From Saccharothrix tamanrassetensis (lineage in GTDB: Bacteria > Actinomycetota > Actinomycetes > Mycobacteriales > Pseudonocardiaceae): a stretch of DNA of 64,000 nt. Location of the stretch: positions 620,001 to 684,000 of the forward strand of contig NZ_JACHJN010000004.1 of NCBI RefSeq assembly GCF_014203665.1, in the 5' to 3' direction. Below the pieces are notes generated by a model that worked only from the letters and a program-made list of their open reading frames with translations, was not told the origin of the DNA and searched no databases. Position numbers and translations under genes: made by a program. Below are positions 55,543 through 64,000 of this stretch, one piece after another. How positions within the stretch are numbered: the first letter of the stretch is position 1; every line of letters starts with the position of its first letter.

Positions 55543-57153
55543 ATGCGCCTGATGGCCCTGCCTGTCGCCGCCGTGCTGGTCGCGCTGTGCGCCGCTCCCG
55601 CGTTGGCCCAGCCCACGACGACTCCGGTGCCGGGGCCCCGAGACCCGAACCAGCCGCCGGTCTCAGCCGGGCCCGAGTCGGCGACGCACGCGATCGGGGA
55701 CGCCGGAACGGGGCTGGCGGTGGTGCGGCTCGCGCCGGACTCGACGCCGACGAACACCGTCCTGCCGGGGTTCGGGGAGTCGCTGCCCAAGCAGTCGGCC
55801 GCCGAGATCGGGGTCGGGCTGGCCAGTGCCCAGGCGAACACCGAGGCGTTCCTGGCCTACGAACGGGCCGTCGCGCAGGCCTCCCCGCTCGGCTTCGCCG
55901 TCCAGGGACGTGCGCCGCAGACGCCCGGCACGCTGGTGCAGACCGCCTCGCCGGACAACGCCGCACCGGTCACCGGCGGCCTGAACCCGCCGCAGACGCC
56001 GCTGGACACGCTGCTCAAGGTCGGCCTGCTGAACGGCAGCGTGCACGCCCGCTGGGACGACGGGCTGGGCCCGTGCGTGCAGCCGCTGGCCGACGCCGGG
56101 ACGTCCGTCGCGAGCCTGTCCGTGCTCAACGCCATCCCGACGCTGCCCGGCTCCACGGACCTGACCGGGATGCTCACCCAGGACACGCCGAAGCTCGACG
56201 CGAACGCCAAGCAGACCCTGATCGACAGCCTCAAGGGCCTCTCCGGCCCGCTCAGCCGGCTCGGCGGCCTGCTCTCCGGCTCCGCCGACACCGGCGCGCA
56301 GGGCTCGCTGCTCAGCCTGCCGGACACGCTCAGCGCCCGCTCGACCGTCGAGCTGGTGGACCTCCCCGGCAGCGCCAACAAGGCCGTCAAGTCGACCTCC
56401 ACCCTCCAGGCCGCCAGTGTCCGGCTGCTCGCGGGCACCCCGATGGAGATCCGGATCGACGTGGTCGGACAGCCGACGCTCACCGCGCTGTCCACGGGTG
56501 ACGCGAGCACCTCCCGGGTCACCTACACCGCCCCGGTCCTCAAGGTGAGCCAGGGCGGCCGGGAGCTGGGCACGCTGGACGCGGCCAACCCGAAGCTGGA
56601 CGTGCCGATCGGCATCCCGGTGCTCGGCGACCTGAAGCTGCCGGTCGTCGGCGGTCTCGCCGAGCGCAAGCTCGACATCGGCGTGCTGCGCCTGCAGGTC
56701 GCGCAGCTGAACGAGAAGTCCATGGTGCTGGACGGCCCGCTCCGGCAAGGCGGCCCCGTGATCAAGGGGTTCATGCTCGGGGCGACCGCGCGGCTGCTCG
56801 ACCTCCAGCTGCTGCCGACCGATGCCCTCGGTCTGCCGAACCTGCCGTCGGCGCTGGCACAGGTGTCCCTGGGTGAGCAGATCGTCCGTGCGGCCGCCCC
56901 GAACGGCGGAGTGGTGTGCGCGCCGGTCCAGACGCCACCCGGTGGCGGCGGGCAGGCCGCCCCGCCCAAGGACAACCCGCCGCTGGCGTACACGAACGCC
57001 GCCTACAAGACCATCCCGATCTTCTGGACGGGCACCGCGCTGCTGTTGGCCGGCGTGGTCGTGGTGGCCGCGCTGCCGATGCGGCGACGCCCCCTCAAGC
57101 CCGTCACCGGACTGACCACCGGACCGACCACCGAGCCGCCCGCATCCGAGTAG
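55543..57153 (+). CDS. Secreted protein with C-terminal membrane anchor
   Basis: A 536-aa protein of no family I recognise. Signal peptide with cleavage after APALA (about residue 22), a long Leu/Gly/Ser/Thr-rich extracellular part, a Pro/Gly linker near 470, and a final membrane helix (FWTGTALLLAGVVVVAALP) followed by MRRRPLK as a stop-transfer signal. Only two cysteines, so it may hold one disulfide. The regular hydrophobic beta pattern (SSLPDTLSARSTVELVDL, LDVPIGIPVLGDLKLP) suggests an extended adhesin-like or structural protein. ggagg upstream of ATG 55543. Confidence 0.8.
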   Translation: MRLMALPVAAVLVALCAAPALAQPTTTPVPGPRDPNQPPVSAGPESATHAIGDAGTGLAVVRLAPDSTPTNTVLPGFGESLPKQSAAEIGVGLASAQANTEAFLAYERAVAQASPLGFAVQGRAPQTPGTLVQTASPDNAAPVTGGLNPPQTPLDTLLKVGLLNGSVHARWDDGLGPCVQPLADAGTSVASLSVLNAIPTLPGSTDLTGMLTQDTPKLDANAKQTLIDSLKGLSGPLSRLGGLLSGSADTGAQGSLLSLPDTLSARSTVELVDLPGSANKAVKSTSTLQAASVRLLAGTPMEIRIDVVGQPTLTALSTGDASTSRVTYTAPVLKVSQGGRELGTLDAANPKLDVPIGIPVLGDLKLPVVGGLAERKLDIGVLRLQVAQLNEKSMVLDGPLRQGGPVIKGFMLGATARLLDLQLLPTDALGLPNLPSALAQVSLGEQIVRAAAPNGGVVCAPVQTPPGGGGQAAPPKDNPPLAYTNAAYKTIPIFWTGTALLLAGVVVVAALPMRRRPLKPVTGLTTGPTTEPPASE

Positions 57154-57198
57154 GAGCACGGCTCACGGGCCGCGACCGCGCCGGGTGGTCGTGGCGGG

Positions 57199-58401
57199 TC
57201 AGCCGCGCTGGAGCGTGGTCAGCATCGCCTCCACCGCGATGCGCGGCTTCACGTTCAGCTCCAGCGCGTCCCGGCACGCCAACACGGCCTCCAGCCGCCG
57301 CAGGGTCGACTCCGGCGTCCACATCCCGGCGGCGGTCCGGGCGTCCGCCGCGCGGTCCGGGTGGTTCAGCACGGCCGCCGCGCCGGACGCGGTCACCAGC
57401 ACGTCCCGGTAGAACGCCGCCAGGTCCACCAGCGCCTGGTCCAGCGAGTCCCGCTGGGTCCGGGTGGCCCGCGACTTCTGCCGCTTCTCCAGGTCCTTCA
57501 ACGCGCCCTTCGCGCCCCGGGTGGCCGCCGCGGTGCCCTTGCCGGTGCCGCCCGCGCCCATCGCGGTCTCCAACGCGTGCCGCTCGGCCTCGTCGCGCGC
57601 CTCGTTGGCGGTCGACGCGTCCGCCTCGGCCGCCTGCACCAGGCTGTCCGCGCTCGTGAAGATGTCCGCCGCGCGCCGCAGACCCAGCGGGATCCGCAGC
57701 ACGGACTCCCGCCGCGCCCGCACCGACTCGTCGGTCGCCAACCGCCGCGCACGGCCCACGTGCCCACCGCACACCGAAGCCGCCCACGAGGCCACGTCCG
57801 GCGCGATGCCCTCGTCCTCCAGCGCCGACGCGATCGCGGCCACGCGCGGCGTGCCCAGCGACACGATCCGGCAGCGCGAGCGGATGGTCACCGACACGTC
57901 GTCGGGGTGGTCGGACGGCGCGCAGAGCAGGAACACGGTCCGCTCCGGCGGCTCCTCCACCGCCTTGAGCAGCGCGTTCGCCGCGCCTTCGGTCAGCCGG
58001 TCGGCGTCGGCGATGATCACCACCTGCCACTTGCCGGACGTCGGGCGGCGGGCGGACACCTGCACCAGCGACCGCATCTCGGCGACCGAGATGGACAGCC
58101 CCTCGGGGGCGACCACCCGCACGTCGGCGTGCGTGCCGGCCAACGCGGTGTGGCACCCGGCGCACACACCGCAGCCGGGCCGGTCGTCCGTGACCGAGCA
58201 CTGCAGGGCCGCCGCGAACGCCCGCGCGGCACCGGAACGGCCGGAGCCGGGTGGTCCGGTGAACAGCCAGGCGTGCGTCATGGCCCCGGGAGCCGGCGAT
58301 CCGCCGGCCACGATGGCAGCGGCGGCCTCGGCGGCGGCGCTGAGCACGCCCACCACGTCGGGCTGACCGACGACCTCGCTCCACACACCCCTGGTGCCCA
58401 C
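57199..58401 (-). CDS. holB: DNA polymerase III subunit delta'
   Basis: Clamp-loader subunit, 400 aa. It has a P-loop-like GPPGSGRS in which the lysine is Arg, a zinc module (CSVTDDRPGCGVCAGCHT) and the region VSARRPTSGKWQVVIIADADRLTEGAANALLK. The non-canonical P-loop is expected because delta' does not bind ATP. It lies between the MFS-kinase fusion and the secreted protein; holB next to a kinase-like gene and topA follows known actinobacterial order. Start GTG 58401. Confidence 0.93.
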   Translation of the reverse strand: MGTRGVWSEVVGQPDVVGVLSAAAEAAAAIVAGGSPAPGAMTHAWLFTGPPGSGRSGAARAFAAALQCSVTDDRPGCGVCAGCHTALAGTHADVRVVAPEGLSISVAEMRSLVQVSARRPTSGKWQVVIIADADRLTEGAANALLKAVEEPPERTVFLLCAPSDHPDDVSVTIRSRCRIVSLGTPRVAAIASALEDEGIAPDVASWAASVCGGHVGRARRLATDESVRARRESVLRIPLGLRRAADIFTSADSLVQAAEADASTANEARDEAERHALETAMGAGGTGKGTAAATRGAKGALKDLEKRQKSRATRTQRDSLDQALVDLAAFYRDVLVTASGAAAVLNHPDRAADARTAAGMWTPESTLRRLEAVLACRDALELNVKPRIAVEAMLTTLQRG

Positions 58402-58423
58402 GACCGACCAACCTACCGAGCTT

Positions 58424-60436
58424 TCAGGAACTCTCCACCACCGGCCGCACCGAGGCGCGGGCCACCAGCGGCAGCACCCCGGTCCGCACCCGCTCGGCCA
58501 CCTCGTCCACCGTGCCGTCGGCGTCCACCACCACGTACCGCTCCGGATCGGCCGACGCCATCTCGGTCAGCAGCCGCTGCACCCGCCAGTGGTGCCCCAC
58601 CGCGTCCAACGGCCCGGCGGACCCGACCGGCGTCCGGTCCAGCAGCACGGTGACGTCCGGCCGCAGCCGTCCGGTGGCCCAGTCGACCAGGCCTTCCATC
58701 TCCCGCGGCTCGACGCTGCCCACCGCGCTGAAGTGCGCCAGCGGGCTGTCCACGTACCGCTCCATGACCACCAGCGACCCGGTGTCCAGCGCGGGCCGCA
58801 CCTCGCGTTCCACCACGTCCGCCCGCACCGCCGCGGCCACCAGCGCGTGCGCCCGCACGCCCGCCAGGTCGGCCGTGGTCAGCAGGTTGCGCAGCCGCTG
58901 CTCGTCCAGGTCGGGGTCGGAGGCCAGCAGCACCCGGTGCCCGGCGGAGCGCAACGCCGACGCGAGCAGCCGTGCCTGGGCGGAGGTGTCGGCCCGGCTC
59001 TCGCCCTCGACCGCGATCAGCACGCCGCTGCCCCGCCGAGACCGGCCGCGCAGCGCCGCCAGGAGGTCCGACAGGATCGGCTCGGACCGCCGGTCGTCCA
59101 TCTGCCGGTACGCGATCAGCCCGAGCAGCGCCGCGATCACCGCCGCGCCGAACAGCACCGGCCGCGTCCCGTCGACCTGCATCCGGTGGCCGAACACGGT
59201 GATCGTCTGCTGCTGGACCAGGCTCACCAGCAGCGGGGCCGCCGCGGACGCCGCGAACAGCACCACCTTCAGCAGCGACTGGAGCAGCGCCACCGTCCGG
59301 CCGCGCATGGCGTCCTCGACCTTGGACCCGACGATGGTCAGACCGGTCAGGAACGCCATCCCGGCGCACCCGCCGACCAGCGCCACCGCGATCAGCGCGA
59401 TCCACAGGTGCGGGGCGAACGCCACCAGCATCAGGCTCAGGCCGGCCAGCACGATGGTGACGCCGAAGAGCCGGTCGTAGGTCAGCCGGCGGGCCATCTG
59501 CGGGGCGATCGCCATGCCGAGCGCCAGACCCGCGAACACCGCCACGAACAGCAGGCCGAACGTCGAGTCGCCGCCCAGCAGGGACGACGCGTACAGCTTG
59601 GCCGTGCCGATCACCGCGCCCGCCGCCGCGAACGCCCCGATCATGCCGATCACCAGGCCGCGTACCAGCGGCGTGCGGCCGGCGAACCGCAGGCCGCCGC
59701 GCAGCATGGCGAAGAAGCCCTCGCGCTCGCCCTTGTCCCGCTTGGCGGCGGAGGCCCGGCCGGACAGCTCCGGGATGCGGGTGGCGACCAGGATCGCCGA
59801 GGTGACGTACAGCGCGCCGTTGACCATCACGGCGATGGTGGCGATGCGGAACTCGATGTCGGTGTTCTGGAGGTGGAAGTAGCCGGGGATGCCGGAGATC
59901 AGCGAGTACAGGCCCGCGCCGCTGATCACCGAGATGCCGTAGGTCATCACCAGGCCGAGCTGGTTGGCCGTCTCCACCTGGTCGGGCCGGCGCAGCAGGT
60001 TCGGCACCGCCGAGTCCTTGGCCGGGATCCACAGCATCGCGCAGCAGCCGACCAGGAAGTTCGCGATGAACAGCCACCAGGCCGTGCCGACCAGGGCGAT
60101 GGAGATGAACAGGCCGCCGCGCAGCAGGTCGCAGACCACCATGATCCTGCGCCGGTCGAACCGGTCCGCCAGCACCCCGCCGAGCGGGGCGAACAGGATG
60201 CCGGGCAGCAACTGGGTCAGCACCACCAGGCTGAGCGCGAAGCTCTCCCACTGGTAGCTCTGGGTCAGCTTGGAGACCAGGCCGGTCAGCGCCAGGAGTG
60301 ACAGCCAGTCACCGACGCTGCACAGATAGGTGACACCCCACAGCCTGCGGAACGGCCGGATCGCCAACACGCTGCGAATCCGGTGACTGGTCGAACCAGC
60401 TGTGCCGCCGTCTCGGATGGTGCTCACCCCCGCCAT
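58424..60436 (-). CDS. MFS transporter fused to a degenerate thymidylate kinase-like domain
   Basis: A 670-aa fusion. The N-terminal about 430 residues are a 12-helix MFS transporter (ALTGLVSKL, LPGILFAPLGGVLADRFDRRRIM). The C-terminal about 210 residues resemble thymidylate kinase (SAQARLLASALRSAGHRVLL, ERYVDSPLAHF, LLDRTPVG), but the ATP-binding P-loop reads VEGESRADTSA instead of the GxDGxGK[ST] form, and DRY is ERY, so kinase activity is doubtful. A functional tmk is expected elsewhere. ATG 60436 or GTG 60427 could be the start. From memory such fusions are widespread near topA in actinomycetes. Confidence 0.88.
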   Translation of the reverse strand: MAGVSTIRDGGTAGSTSHRIRSVLAIRPFRRLWGVTYLCSVGDWLSLLALTGLVSKLTQSYQWESFALSLVVLTQLLPGILFAPLGGVLADRFDRRRIMVVCDLLRGGLFISIALVGTAWWLFIANFLVGCCAMLWIPAKDSAVPNLLRRPDQVETANQLGLVMTYGISVISGAGLYSLISGIPGYFHLQNTDIEFRIATIAVMVNGALYVTSAILVATRIPELSGRASAAKRDKGEREGFFAMLRGGLRFAGRTPLVRGLVIGMIGAFAAAGAVIGTAKLYASSLLGGDSTFGLLFVAVFAGLALGMAIAPQMARRLTYDRLFGVTIVLAGLSLMLVAFAPHLWIALIAVALVGGCAGMAFLTGLTIVGSKVEDAMRGRTVALLQSLLKVVLFAASAAAPLLVSLVQQQTITVFGHRMQVDGTRPVLFGAAVIAALLGLIAYRQMDDRRSEPILSDLLAALRGRSRRGSGVLIAVEGESRADTSAQARLLASALRSAGHRVLLASDPDLDEQRLRNLLTTADLAGVRAHALVAAAVRADVVEREVRPALDTGSLVVMERYVDSPLAHFSAVGSVEPREMEGLVDWATGRLRPDVTVLLDRTPVGSAGPLDAVGHHWRVQRLLTEMASADPERYVVVDADGTVDEVAERVRTGVLPLVARASVRPVVESS

Positions 60437-60507
60437 TCGTGCAGGCAACAGGGTAGCCGGGACGATTCGGCCGGATGACCGCATCCACCGTTCAGGTGAT
60501 CACGCCG

Positions 60508-61140
60508 TTATTTGAACAGTTCCGCCACCGCTCCGATGATCTCACGCAGCACGTTGAACAGCAGCCCGCTCAGCACGGCCAGTACGGCGAGGCAGCCGGC
60601 CGGCCCACCTCTGCCGCTCTTGCGCTCCGGCGCGGTCCGTTGCTGCGGGGACTCGACCTGCCGCATGGCGAACGGCACCGGTAGCTGCGTGCCGGTCGGA
60701 CCCGACGCGAACGGAGCGGGAGGCTGCGCCGGGCGGAGCGGGCCCGGCGCACGAGGGGCCGTCCGGGGCGCCGGAGGCCTGCGTGCCGGAGTTCTGCGAC
60801 GCTGCGCGGAGACCCGCCGATCCGGGGCGGGGGCCGGCCGGTCCGGGACGACCGGAGCCGGTGGGGGCACCGCGCCAGGCCCGCCGGTCAGCTCCGGGCC
60901 GGCGAGGAGGTCCGGGCCGACCAGCGGGTCCGCGAAGGGCACCGCACCGCCGGCGACCAGCCCGCCCAGGGCGTCCGGGAACGCCGCGGCAGCCGTGGCA
61001 CCACCGGTCACCAGACCCGAGAGGGCGTCCGGGAACGGCCGGGGCGCAGCGGCCCCACCCGTCACCAGGCCCGCGAGCGGGTCCGGGAACAGGCGAGGCG
61101 GCGGTGGGTCCTGCGTGCCGTCCGGGCCGGAGTCGTCCAC
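60508..61140 (-). CDS. Proline-rich tail-anchored membrane protein
   Basis: A 210-aa protein with no recognised family. Its N-terminal third has three repeats of FPD[PA]L.GLV.GGA (for example RLFPDPLAGLVTGGAA), the middle is Pro/Arg-rich, and one membrane helix lies near the C-terminus (GCLAVLAVLSGLLFNVLREI). The basic segment before the helix (SPQQRTAPERKSGRGG) suggests a cytoplasmic N-terminus. GTG 61140 lies 15 bp after the topA stop, so it is probably cotranscribed with topA. Confidence 0.7.
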   Translation of the reverse strand: MDDSGPDGTQDPPPPRLFPDPLAGLVTGGAAAPRPFPDALSGLVTGGATAAAAFPDALGGLVAGGAVPFADPLVGPDLLAGPELTGGPGAVPPPAPVVPDRPAPAPDRRVSAQRRRTPARRPPAPRTAPRAPGPLRPAQPPAPFASGPTGTQLPVPFAMRQVESPQQRTAPERKSGRGGPAGCLAVLAVLSGLLFNVLREIIGAVAELFK

Positions 61141-61155
61141 CGCCCCATCATCCCG

Positions 61156-63927
61156 CTAGCTCTTCGACTTGGCGGGCGCCTTCTTGCGGGCCGGGGCCTT
61201 CTTCTTGGTCACCGGCCCCTTGGCGCGCTTCTCCGCCAGCAGCTCGGCCGCGCGCTCGTCGGTCAGCCCCTCGACGCTGTCCGACTTGCGCAGCGACGCG
61301 TTCAGCTCGCCGTCGGTGACGTAGGGCCCGAACCGGCCCTCCTTCACCACCATCGGCTTGCCGGACACCGGGTCCGCGCCCAGCTCCTTCAACGGCGGCG
61401 CGGCGGCGGCCCGGCCGCGCTTCTTCGGCTCGGCGTAGATCTTCAGCGCGTCGTCCAGGGTCACCGTGAACAGCTGGTCCTCGTCGGTCAGCGACCGCGA
61501 GTCGGTGCCCTTCTTCAAGTAGGGCCCGTACCGGCCGTTCTGCGCGGTGATCTCCGCGCCGGTCTCCGGGTCCTTGCCGACCACGCGCGGCAGCGAGAGC
61601 AGCTTCAGCGCGTCGTCCAGCGTCACCGTCTCCAGCGACATGGACTTGAACAGCGACCCGGTGCGCGGCTTCGGGGCCTTCTTGGTGCCCTCCGGCGCCT
61701 CCGGCAGCACCTCGGTCACGTACGGCCCGAACCGGCCTTCCTTGGCCACGATCTCGTTGCCGGTGACCGGGTCGTTGCCCAGCGAACGGCCCTCCTGCGG
61801 GGTCGCGAACAGCTTCTCCGCGACCGCCCGGTTCAGCTCGTCCGGCGGCAGGTCGTCCGGCAGGTTCGCGCGCTGCGAGGTCTGCTCGCCGTCCGGGCCC
61901 TCCACCTCGCGCTCCAGGTACGGCCCGTAACGGCCGACCCGCACCACGACCGTGCGGCCCTCCACGTCCACGAACAGCGGGATCGAGTTCACCTCGCGGG
62001 CGTCGATCTGCTCCACGCTCGACCCGACGAGCTTCTTCAGCCCACCCGAACGGCCCACCGAGGACTCCGGACCGACGTTGCCGCCGAAGTAGAACCCGGA
62101 CAGCCACGTGGTGCGCTCCTGGCGGCCGGCGGCGATGCCGTCCAGCTCGTCCTCCAGCGCGGCGGTGAAGTCGTAGTCCACCAGCCGGCCGAAGTGCCGC
62201 TCCAGCAGCCCCACCACCGCGAACGCCACCCAGGACGGGACCAGCGCGGAACCCTTCTTCCACACGTAGCCGCGGTCCTGGACGGTGCTGATGATCGACG
62301 CGTAGGTGGACGGGCGGCCGATGCCCAGCTCCTCCATGGTCTTGATCAGGCTGGCCTCGGTGAAGCGCGGCGGCGGCGACGTCGAGTGCCCGTCGGCGGA
62401 CAGCTCGGTCGCGACCAGCGACTGGTCCTTCGCCAGCTGCGGCAGCCGCGACTCGGCGTCGTCGGACTCGCCGCCCGCCTCCGAGTCGACCGTCTCCACG
62501 TAGGCCTTGAGGAAGCCCGCGAACGTGATGGTGCGGCCGGACGCGGCGAACGTGACGTTCTCACCGACTTCCCCGGCGGAGCCGGGAATCCCGTGCCTGG
62601 TGCGTCCGCTGATCCTCACGCTCGTGGTGTTGCCGCGCGCGTCGGCCATCTGCGAGGCGATGGTCCGCTGCCAGATCAGCTCGTAGAGCTTGAACTCGTC
62701 GGACTCCAGCTCCCGCGCCACCTCGCCGGGCGTGCGGAACACCTCGCCGGCGGGACGGATGGCCTCGTGCGCCTCTTGGGCGTTCTTGACCTTCCGGTTG
62801 TACTGGCGCGGCTCCTTGGACACGTACTGCGCGCCGTACAGCTCGGTGGCCTGCGCCCGGGCCGCGCTGATGGCCGTCGTCGACAGCGTGGTGCTGTCGG
62901 TGCGCATGTAGGTGATGTAGCCGTTCTCGTACAGCTTCTGCGCGGTCCGCATCGTCCGGTCCGCGGAGAAGCGCAGCTTGCGGCCCGCCTCCTGCTGGAG
63001 CGTGGAGGTCATGAACGGCGCGTACGGCTTGCGCGTGTACGGCTTCTCCTCCACCGAGGAGACCGTCATGGCGGCGTTGGCCAGGCCTTCGGCGATGGCG
63101 CGGGCCTGGGCCTCGTCCAGGACCCGGACCTCCGAGCCCTCCTTCAGCCGGCCGGTCGACTCGAAGTCGCGCCCGGTGGCCAGCCGCACGCCGTCCACGG
63201 CCACCAGCCGGGAGCCGAACGTGCGCGGCGAAGCGCTCCCGCCGGCGTCCATGGTCGCCGAGACGTCCCAGTACGAGGCGGTCACGAACTTCATCCGCTC
63301 GCGTTCCCGCTCGACCACGATCCGGGTCGCCACCGACTGCACGCGGCCCGCCGAGAGCTTCGGCATGACCTTCTTCCACAGCACGGGGCTGACCTCGTAG
63401 CCGTAGAGGCGGTCCAGGATGCGGCGGGTCTCCTGCGCGTCGACCAGGTCCTGGTCCAGGTCGCGGGGGTTCGCGGCGGCGGCCAGGATCGCGGGCTCGG
63501 TGATCTCGTGGAACACCATCCGGCGGACCGGGACCTTGGGCTTGAGGGTGTCCAGGAGGTGCCAGGCGATGGCCTCGCCCTCCCGGTCGCCGTCTGTCGC
63601 CAGGTAGAGCTCGTCGACGTCCTTGAGCAGCTCTTTCAGCTCCGCGACGGTCGCCTTCTTGTCCGGCGTGACGACGTAGAGGGGCTCGAAGTCGTGGTCG
63701 ACGTCGACGCCCAGCCGCGCCCACGGCTGCCCCTTGTACTTGGCGGGCACGTCCGCCGCGCCCCTCGGCAGGTCGCGGATGTGTCCCTTGGATGACTCCA
63801 CGACGAAGTCGTTGCCGAGGTACGACGCGATCTTGCGCGCCTTCGCGGGCGACTCGACGATCACCAACCGCCGGTTGCCGCCCGCTGATCCCCCGCTGCT
63901 CTTCTTCGCCCGTGTCGATCCAGCCAC
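61156..63927 (-). CDS. topA: DNA topoisomerase I
   Basis: Type IA topoisomerase relaxing negative supercoils, 923 aa. Toprim domain starts LVIVESPAKARKIA and has the DGDREGEAIAWHL acidic triad; the active-site tyrosine is in YITYMRTDSTT. C-terminal repeats of GRFGPYVTE type (about residues 620-880) replace zinc fingers, as in mycobacterial enzymes, and end in a Lys-rich tail (KKKAPARKKAPAKSKS). GTG 63927 has gagagcggga upstream and precedes the conserved N-terminus. Confidence 0.97.
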   Translation of the reverse strand: MAGSTRAKKSSGGSAGGNRRLVIVESPAKARKIASYLGNDFVVESSKGHIRDLPRGAADVPAKYKGQPWARLGVDVDHDFEPLYVVTPDKKATVAELKELLKDVDELYLATDGDREGEAIAWHLLDTLKPKVPVRRMVFHEITEPAILAAAANPRDLDQDLVDAQETRRILDRLYGYEVSPVLWKKVMPKLSAGRVQSVATRIVVERERERMKFVTASYWDVSATMDAGGSASPRTFGSRLVAVDGVRLATGRDFESTGRLKEGSEVRVLDEAQARAIAEGLANAAMTVSSVEEKPYTRKPYAPFMTSTLQQEAGRKLRFSADRTMRTAQKLYENGYITYMRTDSTTLSTTAISAARAQATELYGAQYVSKEPRQYNRKVKNAQEAHEAIRPAGEVFRTPGEVARELESDEFKLYELIWQRTIASQMADARGNTTSVRISGRTRHGIPGSAGEVGENVTFAASGRTITFAGFLKAYVETVDSEAGGESDDAESRLPQLAKDQSLVATELSADGHSTSPPPRFTEASLIKTMEELGIGRPSTYASIISTVQDRGYVWKKGSALVPSWVAFAVVGLLERHFGRLVDYDFTAALEDELDGIAAGRQERTTWLSGFYFGGNVGPESSVGRSGGLKKLVGSSVEQIDAREVNSIPLFVDVEGRTVVVRVGRYGPYLEREVEGPDGEQTSQRANLPDDLPPDELNRAVAEKLFATPQEGRSLGNDPVTGNEIVAKEGRFGPYVTEVLPEAPEGTKKAPKPRTGSLFKSMSLETVTLDDALKLLSLPRVVGKDPETGAEITAQNGRYGPYLKKGTDSRSLTDEDQLFTVTLDDALKIYAEPKKRGRAAAAPPLKELGADPVSGKPMVVKEGRFGPYVTDGELNASLRKSDSVEGLTDERAAELLAEKRAKGPVTKKKAPARKKAPAKSKS

Positions 63928-64000
63928 GCCGTCCCGCTCTCTCCGAACACTGTGTCCCGATCCGCCAGTGTGCACTGTCCTTTGTCGCCGCCTGGGCAGC

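Noticed and set aside
58424-59100. Calling the fusion's C-terminal part a functional thymidylate kinase
   Set aside because: The P-loop lysine and glycines are absent; recorded as a degenerate kinase-like domain.

Overview
The window is high-GC DNA (very roughly 70 percent or more by eye) with frequent GTG starts, Lsr2, MhuD, an F420-type luciferase-like oxidoreductase, a DUF6779-type protein and Zur/IdeR-like boxes. This points to an actinomycete, most likely of the Pseudonocardiales (Saccharothrix/Lentzea/Actinosynnema-like). That assignment is inference. From memory, much of the gene order follows the Mycobacterium tuberculosis block from the carbonic anhydrase and mutY through clpC1-lsr2-lysS, coaX-panD-panC, folK-folB-folP-folE-ftsH, hpt-tilS-dacB-ppa and holB-topA. 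Most of the window is therefore conserved core chromosome with small lineage-specific insertions.

Layout. 1-2263: a membrane GGDEF protein, a 15-bp minisatellite and a doubtful gene remnant. 2264-4844: a znuACB metal importer behind a Zur-like box. 5023-10051: a maltose-type ABC importer (binding protein, two permeases, MsiK-type ATPase). 10278-12547: two LacI-family regulators, with matched operator-like palindromes in front of the transporter genes. 12564-20407: carbonic anhydrase, MutY, a 2H phosphoesterase, a hydrolase, an M1 peptidase, MhuD haem oxygenase overlapping a sirtuin, a nuclease-family exoenzyme and pyroglutamyl peptidase. 20500-26464: ClpC, an IdeR-boxed FhuF-type reductase, Lsr2 and LysS. 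26515-32258: a methyltransferase, the coaX-panD-panC-DUF2520 pantothenate/CoA operon and a PrsW-type protease. 32289-35031: a MidA-type methyltransferase, a DUF1203 protein and a stand-alone NuoD paralogue. 35033-42166: DUF6779, DUF3180 and the folK-folB-folP-folE-ftsH operon. 42586-44286: a secreted or anchored vWA protein. 44896-50015: hpt, tilS, a zincin, dacB and ppa. 50086-55029: an MFS/MarR pair, a thioesterase, a divergent ribosomal protein L11 paralogue, an Excalibur lipoprotein and an F420-type oxidoreductase. 55344-63927: tRNA-Thr(CGU), a secreted protein, holB, an MFS-(pseudo)thymidylate kinase fusion, a small membrane protein and topA.

The most unusual feature is a dispersed family of composite, oriented, hairpin-forming intergenic elements. 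There are four copies: 8358-8590, 27439-27650, 44361-44532 and 44575-44775. Each has a short leader (GGGCAG[GA]CC core) followed 46-68 nt later by a two-part long inverted repeat. The outer arm is nearly constant (GTGTCATCCCC type), a 14-nt internal loop is asymmetric and conserved on one strand (GTCAAAGACAACCA), and the inner stem varies. Copies 3 and 4 have perfect 26-bp inner stems that differ at five positions, each with matching changes on both arms. I recognise no described family for it. Copy 1 lies between the binding-protein and permease genes of the maltose-type operon, recalling REP hairpins between malE and malF in E. coli.

Other points for follow-up: an L11 paralogue that has lost the proline-rich thiopeptide-binding loop; the NuoD paralogue beside a MidA-family methyltransferase and keeping the arginine that NDUFAF7 methylates in complex I; and a thymidylate-kinase-like domain with a broken P-loop fused to an MFS transporter.
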